Program-made: the position numbers and the translations under genes | Part shown: in pieces, positions 56,043 through 64,000 of the stretch | Layout of the letters: every line of letters begins with the position of its first letter | Position numbering within the stretch: the stretch's first letter is position 1 | Assembly (NCBI GenBank): GCA_024811115.1 | Contig: JAKOGH010000755.1 | Span: 87,431 to 151,430 of the forward strand | Reading direction: 5' to 3' | From: Terana coerulea | Taxonomy: Eukaryota; Basidiomycota; Agaricomycetes; Polyporales; Phanerochaetaceae | Length of the DNA: 64,000 nucleotides | The notes under the pieces: model-generated | Database searches by the model: none | What the model saw: the letters and a program-made list of their open reading frames with translations, nothing else | What the model was told of the DNA's origin: nothing

Positions 56043-59000
56043 GCGGACAGAGACCAGCCATGAACGCGAGCGGAGGGTCGTCGCCGCCCGACTACCCCAA
56101 CCTGAACTACAGCCCCGGCGCGAAGTGGATCAAGAACCTCACCAAGGACCGCCTGGGCACGTTCAACGGCGGGCACTTCGCCGACGTGAACCTCGCGTCG
56201 GTGCTCTTCACGCACCGCCTGGACGACTCGCACCATGTGAAGCTGGAGGTGTGGAGCGCGCCAGACAGGACGAAGCCGTTATTCAAGGAGGCCATGAAGC
56301 AGAAGTTCAAGCCGGCGAAGAAGGGAGACCAGTTTGGCCCGTCATGTGAGTTTGGTCGATATATTCGGATATAATCGTTGCTGAAGCCGTGTCAGGGACC
56401 AACCACTGGTGGAAGGTCAAGCTCAACATACCGTCGTATTTCGAGCAATATGAGCGTGTCCAATGTGAGTATACAACCTTGAGTCTGTGTCAAGGTAGTG
56501 ACGCTTTGAAACAGTCGAGTTCGACCCTGGCTGCGAAGCAATGATCCTGAGCAAGGACGGGACACCTTTGCAAGGCATAACCGGTGGATACGGCGGTGAC
56601 CGACGGGTGGAACACATCATTCCGCGCGATGCGGTCAAGAAGGGCACGTACGAGCTTGTGATCGAGTCGAGCTGCAATGGCATGTTCGGTGTGCCCTGGA
56701 ACGGTGATACTATTGCACCTCCCGACGTACGTCTTCACTGCTCCTGCCCAATTGTATGTTAACTTGTCTCTAGATGAATCGCTACTTTGGCCTTGCCTCT
56801 GCGGACATCGTCGTGCCCAACCAAGAAGCGTGGGACCTGCTTGCCGACTTCACGACCCTCCGCGAGATTGCAGACACGCTTCCCGGGAACACTTCGCTGC
56901 AAAACAAGGCCCTGACCGTCGCGAACGAGATAATGAACGTCTTTGACAGCCATGATCCCGCGAGCATTAAGCGTGCCCGGAAGCGCGCTGAGGAGGTGTT
57001 TGGCGAGGGCTGGAGCAAGAAGGGCGCGAAGATTTACGACGAGGGTACGGACAAGGCGCAGATCTGGGGCATTGGCTACTGTCACATCGATACTGCCTGG
57101 TGCGTGCCTCTCAGCCCTGCGTATCTCGACGTCAACTGAGGCTTCGTAGGTTATGGCCATACAGCGTTACGCAGCAAAGGGTCGCCCGGTCGTGGTCCAC
57201 GCAGGTGGACCTCATGGAGCGCTACCCCGAGCACCGTTTCACATGCAGCCAGGCGCAGCAGTACAAGTGGCTCGAAGAGCAGTACCCGCCGCTCTTCGCG
57301 CGCGTCAAGCAGAAGGTCCATGAGGGCAAGTTCCACCTCGTCGGCGGCGCCTGGGTCGAGAACGACGCGAACATGCCGTCGGGCGAGGCGTTGGTGCGCC
57401 AGTTCCTGCTCGGCCAGCGGTACTTCGAGACCCGCTTCGGCAAGCGGTGCGACACGGCGTGGTTGCCCGACTCGTTCGGTTTGACCGGCGCGTACCCACA
57501 GCTCATTCGCGGCGCGGGGATGAAGTACTTCTTCACGCAAAAGCTGTCTTGGTACGCGAGCCTTTACTTTGGGTGACGGAGTCCATACTCATTTTTCGCG
57601 TAGGAACAATGTGTGAGTTCGCTATATGCGCAGCTCACGGTGCAAGAAACTCACGGTTATCGTAGTAACGTGTTCCCGCACTCAACCTTCAACTGGATTG
57701 GCATCGACGGATCGCAAGTTCTTTGCCACATGACACCAGTCGGTGCGTCCTGACTCTCCACGCAACTTGCGCCATTGTTCACCAACGCCGGTTGTAGACA
57801 CCTACACTGCCCAGGCTACTGTCGGAGATATCAATAGGGGTATCACCAATCACAAGGTAGACCTCACTCTCGCTTCCTACTGTTACTTCTGACGATGTTG
57901 GCGTGCTCGCAGAACCTCGAATCATCCGACGTGTCCTTGCTTGTATTCGGGAACGGTGACGGCGGGGGCGGACCACTCTCCAAGATGCTGGAAAATGTAC
58001 GTCGCATCGGCGGATATACCCTCAACTTACGCGTCTGAATTCATCGTCGTTAGCTTCGTCGCATTCGGGCGGTCAGCAACAACTCACGCGACCTCCCGCC
58101 CGTGAACATGGGCCACACGGTCGAGGACTTCTTCGATACGGTGCTTGAGGACACCAAAGCCGGCACGAAGCTGCCCAATTGGTGCGTTTGTTCGGCGATT
58201 GTCTCCGATAGCTTTGCTGATTGTATCTCATGGGTAGGAATGGTGAGCTGTACCTGGAGGTAGGCTATTTTAGCATTATTATCTGAATCGCCTGACCTAC
58301 TGGCTTCCGTTCAGTTCCACAGAGGAACATACACATCACACGGTTCGATTAAGAAGGGAAACAGGAAGTCAGAGATCCTCTTGCGCGACCTCGAGGTGCG
58401 GATATCCTGCCAATGCTATTGGTCTCACTGACGATTTATGTCACCAATCCTTTTCAGCATATAGCAACGCTGGCCTCGTTGTATAGATACCACAAGCATG
58501 ACTACACATACCCCAAGGAGAGAATTGATACCTGTTGGGAGAAGGTTCTGTTGAATCAATGTGAGCGTACAAGTCCTTTCTCGTCTGTCATTTCTGACCA
58601 TGTCCCTCGGTCTAGTCCATGATGGTAGGCTAAGTGCACCGTTTCTTCCATGCAATTATACTTACCCCCGTTTCCGCCGCAGTTCTGCCAGGTTCCGCCA
58701 TGTGAGTCGACGGGCTGTCAACTTGGAATATGCTGTACTAATTACGTGAACAGCGGCATGGTCTACGACGATGCAGAGAAGCTGTACGCCGAAGTCCGCA
58801 AGGACGGCGAGGACTCGCTTGAAGAGGCCTTCAATGTGCTCTTCCCCAAGTCCTTTGCCCTGAACCCGGCGTCCATCGCCTCCGTGTCTGGTGACATCGT
58901 TGGTGTCAACACAACGTTCTTCCCGCGCCAGGATGTCATCGAGGTCCCGCTCGCCGGCGCACCCAGCCATCTGAAGGGCCAGGTGGTGCATGCGTCCAAG

Positions 59001-60626
59001 GACGGTGCGAAGGGATACGCGTTGCTGGACGGCTCGCGCGCTGGTGGCCTGGCGAAGCCTGTTGGGCTCTTCAGCGAATGCAAGCCGGTGTCCGGTGCGC
59101 CCCGTTGCGTTTTACGTTTTATACGTGGTCGGCTCACGCGGATCGTACAGTGTTCACGAACGGCGCGGACCACTTCGTCCTCCGCAACGCCAGCGTGCAG
59201 CTCACGGTGTCCAAGGGCAGGATCACGAGCATCCATGATGTCGCTCTGGAGTACGTGTAGCTGATATTGTGCATTTCTGTGCTGACGGCGTTCATCGAAA
59301 TTACAGCCGCGAGTTGATCGTGAAAGGCCAGACGGGTGGTCTGGTCATTTTCGAGGATAGGCCCAACTACTGGGATGCTTGGGGTGCGTGTGCAACGCAA
59401 TCTCCCGCAGGCTGACGGCTGACGTGCCTTCCTAGATGTTGAGATCCATCATCTGGAAACTGCCAAGCAGCTCGAGTTCTCTGACATCTCGGTCGTTGCT
59501 GAAGGTCCCCTCCGCGCGTCGATCAAGAGCGTCATCAAGTACGGCAAGAGCACCCTTACCGTGATGGTAAGCCGGTGTTGCGGACGCATCGGGAGCTCCT
59601 TTGCTGATAATGATGTAGATCTCTTTGGATGCCATTACGGCTACAACGAAGGCCACCTCGCGCTCACTCTTCCGTTTCGACGCTGTCGTCGACTGGCACG
59701 AACGCCACGAGTTCTTGAAGTGTATGCATCTGCGTCCTCCGCGACTTCGTTATTGCTGACCGTGGAGCGTGCCTGCAGTTGAGCTTCCACTCGACATTCA
59801 CAACGAGAATGCGACGTATGAGACCCAGTTCGGCTGGGTGCAGCGCCCGACGCACAAAAACACGACGTGGGACATAGCGCGGTTCGAAGTGTGCGGCCAC
59901 AAGGTGCGTCGCGCTCGCCTTTCCTCGTATTGCCCATTGTCTTACGGTGACGCAGTTCGCGGACCTCAGCGAGTTCGGGTACGGCGTCGCCATTCTCTCC
60001 GAATCCAAGTACGGCTTCTCCTGCCGCGGCAACGTGCTGCGCATCTCTTTGCTCCGTGCCGCGACTGCCCCGGACGCCGAGCAAGACCAGGGCTACCATG
60101 AGTTCTCGTGGGGGTGCTGCCCCATCAGGGCTCCTTCCTCGAGTCCGACGTCCCGCAGGCCGCCTACCTGTTCAACTCGCCCTTGCACGGTACGCGCTTT
60201 TTCTGTTCTTCCGTGAGACGACTGAGCTGATCCTCGATTGAATGTGAACAGTCCGTTATGTTCCACACGAAATCACCTCGTACCCGTTCGCAGACGTCAA
60301 ACCGCCCTTCACCGTCGACGGCGCGCCGAACGTCATCCTCGAGACCGTCAAGCGCGGCGAACTGGATGTGGACAAGGACGGCCGCGTCAGCATCATCCTG
60401 CGGTTGTACGAAGCCTTCGGCGGGCACGCGCGCGCGACGCTCAAGGTCGGGGCCCACATCCCCGTGGTCGCGCGCCGTCGTCACGAACCTCCTGGAGGAC
60501 GAGGGCGAGGCGCTGCACATCTTCAGCGGCGACGCGGTGACGGAGGTGACGCTCGACTTCCACGGCTTCGAGGTGAAGACGGTGAAGCTTGTCATCGGGC
60601 GGAAGACCAAGACCGACGAGAAGTGA
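56039..60626 (+). CDS. AMS1: Vacuolar class II alpha-mannosidase (GH38, Ams1-type)
   Basis: Start [13 protein letters not shown] at 56039. N-terminal domain of Ams1/MAN2C1 proteins: [54 protein letters not shown]38 catalytic part: [20 protein letters not shown] (His-x-Asp metal ligands, split by an intron), [35 protein letters not shown] (Asp nucleophile), [28 protein letters not shown]-type region and the C-terminal beta-sandwich to about 60626 ([17 protein letters not shown], stop). About 15 short introns. Near 60461-60480 the frame must shift once (HIPVV to [16 protein letters not shown]) at a GCGCGC run. Role: hydrolyses free oligomannosides in the vacuole/cytosol; yeast Ams1 reaches the vacuole by the Cvt pathway without signal peptide, and none is seen here. 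Confidence 0.93.
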
Positions 60627-62432
60627 GTGCTGCGCCGTGCTTCTGGGCGTGTGATGGAGAGGCTGACGGCGCAGGTAGGTCTGACGAGCGGAAGCGGGAC
60701 AGCGGTGACAGCTGGACTGTTGTTGACTCGGACGCGTGATGGCGCCGGTGTGCAAGGGAAGTGTGTATGCTGAATGTAGGTCTGGATATATGGATTTTGT
60801 ACAGATAGCTTGGTTGGACATGTTGTATGCTTCGCTGAAGGATATTCATGGAGTTAGACTCTACGAATTGTTACATGGACCGGCTTCAGTGAGCGGATGA
60901 CTGGAAGAGATCAATAGGCTGCAAGCAACTCGAACTGGCCCCTGTACCGCGAAGACCGTCTTAACATCACGGAGCTACAGAGGAAGCAGCCTGACACAAT
61001 CTCAAGCACGTAGTGCATGGAGCACCCGTACGGGCTGACTGATCACCAGAACACTTTGACACAGTGCATTCAAAGAACGCTCATTCCTACCCTCATACAT
61101 GATACTGCGTGTATAGGTGAGCATAAACTTACTGAATCTAGGACGATGACCACATCACTGATAATTCCTCCTTTGAGCTTCCTGAGTGGTTGCTGATTCA
61201 CAAAACGCTGTATTGACACTGATTTCCTTGTTTTAATGTCGTTGAACAACCATCGCTTGGAGCTCTCCTCTCTTTACGCGCAGTGCCTTGGTGTCGGCTA
61301 CACCACAAGAGAGTGCAGAAAGGCGACCGGAGAGGCCGACAAAGAGGGATCCAGCACCTGTTGACGAAGACGACAAAGAAAATGGAAGAGAGGAGAAGGA
61401 GTAGACATCAGGTAAGCGGAAGCATGAGAAGGCGCTCGCAAGGGCTGCGCTGGGATGCGGAGAGATCCAGGAAATGCGCTTAGTAGAGGCGTGGTAACAG
61501 TGCGAGGGCACGGAGGGATAGGACGAGAGCGGCACTGGGATGGCGAACGGCATTACGGCTGTCACCTCGTAGGCTAGTCTCGTTCCCGACTCGTAAAGAG
61601 GTTGCTCGCAGTCCAGCACGCTTCGCGCTTGTTACCGTTTGTAATGTAGTAAGCGGAGTTTGAAAGACGCGCTGCAGAGCAACCTCTTTAGAGTCTGGTG
61701 ACTTTGGATCATCGGGGTGTAGATGAAAGTCACGTGAGCCCTAGTAAGCAAAGTTCGTATAGGGACTTCAACGGGGGTAACAAGAGCTGCGCTTACCTGG
61801 CGCCTATACACCTGCTAGGTTTCTAAAGAGGTCGGTAGCATACTGCAGCGCAAATCTCTGACAGAAAATTTCTCAGATGCCTTATATATTCATAGAAATG
61901 TGTTAATCATGTCTGGTATGAACCATATGATGTTTATTCCAGCGCAGATTCCCAGGTACCTGAAAGTGGGCCTCTGGTGGCCATCAAGTGCTTCTAAGCA
62001 CACCCAGCAAAGGAAAATTAATATTGTAAAAATAAAGTTGTCATGCGATACATCCGAGCCATGACATTTGAGGAGTTTGTGAGTATATACAGTGAGGTGG
62101 GGAGGTCGCAGAAGGCAAGAGGTACAGAGACGAACCGAGCGTTACAAACTCCTTACTTACCTCAATACAAGCGTAGGCGCTCACGTGAGTTTCATCTACA
62201 CCCCGATGATTCAAACTCACCAGACCCTTTGCCCGCGTCCTGCACCAAGCAGTTGTTATCCGAAAATTATAAGGCCGCATTTTATGCAGCAGGGCCCGAT
62301 ACCGCCAATAAGTCCCCGCCATCTGGGATAACAATGCGCAGCTTTAGAGCACCAGTAACTCCACCTCACGCATTATGTAAACCTCTTGATTGAAATCCTC
62401 AGAAAGAACAGATTGATTCCATGGTGTGAACA
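60627..62432. other. Gene-poor region with a small hairpin element
   Basis: No gene recognised. Within it, 61594-61690 is bounded by perfect 14-bp inverted repeats (taaagaggttgctc / gagcaacctcttta), a 97-bp hairpin or mini-MITE. A related taaagaggt occurs at about 61822. Confidence 0.5.
61594..61690. repeat. 97-bp inverted-repeat hairpin element
   Basis: taaagaggttgctc at 61594-61607 and its perfect inverse at 61677-61690, extended by an imperfect gCAG. The core is unrelated sequence. Confidence 0.6.
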
Positions 62433-63794
62433 CACAGCGTGTTGAGGTCATATTTCAGCGGAGGTACGGTGCAGTTGAAATAGTGTCTGAACCTGTATTG
62501 CAGCTATCTGGTAGAACATCATATCGCCCCTCGCTACCGTATCGCTGCAGGGTGGGTGAAATATTGAGTCCAGATTTCAACCAGTCCGAGGACTGTCTGC
62601 GAGATTGTCTGCGAGGTGGTTGGTTCCTTCAGCCCGAGTAAATCTTATCTCAATCTTATCTCTCGGACTGATCGCCTGCCTTATTAAGAAAGTCTGCTGC
62701 GGAGTTTGAATCCAACCAAGACTGCTCGCTGGCTGCACAGTGCACCCCGGACTCTTCGTTCTCTCCTCGATGACCACTGTGCCCATGCCGTCCACCATCT
62801 ACCCCACCTCCGTCGTTGCACCACAACGGATACAAGGCTGGGGTCAAGAAGTGTATGTCTTCAGTCCTTAGAAGGTCCAAGTTCAGCGAGCAAGAAGTGC
62901 TCACCAGTTGGCGCAGCTCATGCTTGGTGCTTGTGGTGATGTAACTCATCGACAACAGCAGCGAAAGCACGAGAGAATGTGTGTATAATACAGAGTAAGT
63001 TAAATATTCGTATCTCACGGTCTTTTCTCTCACTATGCTACGCATATAGTGGACCTTCGGCGTCGAAAACCCTCGGGGCGGTCACAATGGTACGTGCGTT
63101 TTGCTTCCGTACATTGGCCGTCCTCGTTCACTTACCCCACCTTTTGTCAGGTACCAATCCTCATGGACTTTAGCTTGGATAGTGTGAAGATTAGTGAACG
63201 TGGGCTCTGTGAGAGGTGTGTGACATATGATAATGTCAAGGGCGCTGATTTGACTTGTTTTTCGCTGATTTTACAGTGTTGCTCCTTTATCATCATGCAC
63301 AGTTCCATCTTTGACTAAGCTCAACTCAGGCTGAGCTTGAAGGTGCGCTTTGCTCAAACTCCGAGAGGTGACTGCAGGTGAGTGAGCAGTCTAGCAGGGT
63401 ATAGAGGGCAAAGGTGGACTGTATGCACTCTTGTAACATCTAGCTCCCTCCTATACTCCCAATATTATGCCATAACTTCACTGTATAGTAGTCTAGTGGC
63501 CGGTCGAATATAAAATGATTTTGTGCTAATATTATGATTTATTGCGGATTTATGCATAATTACAATATGAGGGCGTCAAGAAGGCGCCAAGACCATCTGG
63601 CAGCAGTCTTGCACCGTCTTGCAACGCACGCCGGATGGTTGAAATCTGGCAGCTGCGGACTGGTTGGAATACTGGTTGAAATCCGGCCAAACACCTGTTC
63701 CGTCACCGCACCGTACCCACCGCTGCGACATGGTTGAAAGACGGCCGCGCAACCACTCCGTAGCTGCGTTGAAATATGACCTCAACACGCTGTG
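62433..63794. mobile_element. Non-autonomous TIR element, 1362 bp, CACTA-like target duplication
   Basis: Perfect 25-bp terminal inverted repeats (cacagcgtgttgaggtcata then tttca). A 3-bp direct repeat aca lies outside each end (62430-62432, 63795-63797). Subterminal motifs recur near both ends (variants of ggttgaaatctgg and its inverse gatttcaacca), typical of CACTA/EnSpm ends, although the terminus is CACAG rather than CACTA. No transposase open frame inside. Perfect TIRs suggest recent insertion. Confidence 0.75.
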
Positions 63795-63797
63795 ACA

Positions 63798-64000
63798 GTG
63801 GCCTCACAAATGCACGGCATAACATGAAGGCGTAGCAGATATGGTGGGAAGAGGAATGAGACGCGATGGAGACGGTGTACAGGGGAGTATACCAAAGTAG
63901 TGGAAGTGGAAGTGAGTAAGTAGTGGCCAGGAAGTCGGACTTCCACTGCGGCGGCAGGCTTATGTAACATGACGTCGGAGCGTTGGCCTCAGCCGCCGCC
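63798..64000. other. Right-edge sequence, no feature recognised
   Basis: About 200 bp beyond the TIR element. No gene or repeat seen. Confidence 0.4.

Noticed and set aside
61233..61619. 128-codon minus-strand open frame
   Set aside because: No domain, no splice partner and no composition bias distinguishing it from chance.

Overview
The window is nuclear DNA of a filamentous basidiomycete, most likely an agaricomycete (mushroom or polypore lineage). Most genes are broken by many short introns (about 40-65 bp, GT...AG with CTNAC-type branch points). One gene encodes a DUF6533 membrane protein, a family I know mainly from Agaricomycetes. Conserved single-copy fungal genes (IML2, AMS1-type alpha-mannosidase, FRE, CTR) are mixed with serine/proline-rich lineage-specific proteins. 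There is no operon structure, no rRNA, no CRISPR array, and no tRNA I could support.

Layout. 1-4746: an ABCC (MRP-like) transporter on the minus strand, cut by the left edge. 4970-6042: a HAPSTR1/C16orf72-like nuclear protein. 6436-12046: three genes built almost only of RRM domains (five, three and four RRMs), each with a basic mitochondrial-type N-terminus. 12528-18946: a second, complete ABCC transporter on the plus strand, paralogous to the first. 19-23 kb: a doubtful gene, a cysteine-rich GPI-type surface protein and a single-pass membrane protein. 23067-26191: two minus-strand paralogs of a small secreted protein; the first carries a 36-residue repeat array with a Lys-Arg site in every unit, like Kex2-processed repeat proteins, and the second is frameshifted. 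27273-29866: IML2/TTC39 outer-membrane protein. 31344-34246: Ser/Pro-rich coiled-coil protein. 35781-36386: small mitochondrial-type protein. 38008-42355: large alpha/beta-hydrolase-like protein. 43892-45608: DUF6533 membrane protein. 45716-49965: ferric/cupric reductase, NADAR/YbiA-like protein and Ctr copper transporter, all on the minus strand. 50.5-55.7 kb: gene-poor repeat graveyard (nested inverted repeats, a TA-flanked MITE, a retroelement protease remnant). 56039-60626: vacuolar alpha-mannosidase AMS1. 60.7-64 kb: gene-poor, holding a 1.36-kb element with perfect 25-bp terminal inverted repeats and a 3-bp target duplication.

How the genes fit together. The reductase and Ctr transporter form a plausible reductive copper (and iron) uptake pair. 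The RRM genes and ABCC genes are arranged almost symmetrically about the RRM3/RRM4 divergent promoter near 10.47 kb, suggesting an old inverted duplication of an [RRM-ABCC] unit. The most unusual locus is the secreted repeat gene at 23-24.4 kb: its terminal exon and preceding 63-bp intron occur twice, and two alternative acceptors would give either a short protein or a long one with four extra Kex2-type repeats.

Caution: four otherwise well-conserved genes (RRM5, ABCC2, NADAR, AMS1) each show one small frame break in a homopolymer or GC-dinucleotide run. This looks more like uncorrected assembly error than four independent pseudogenes. Gene models are hand-spliced from sequence alone; exon borders are approximate unless stated.
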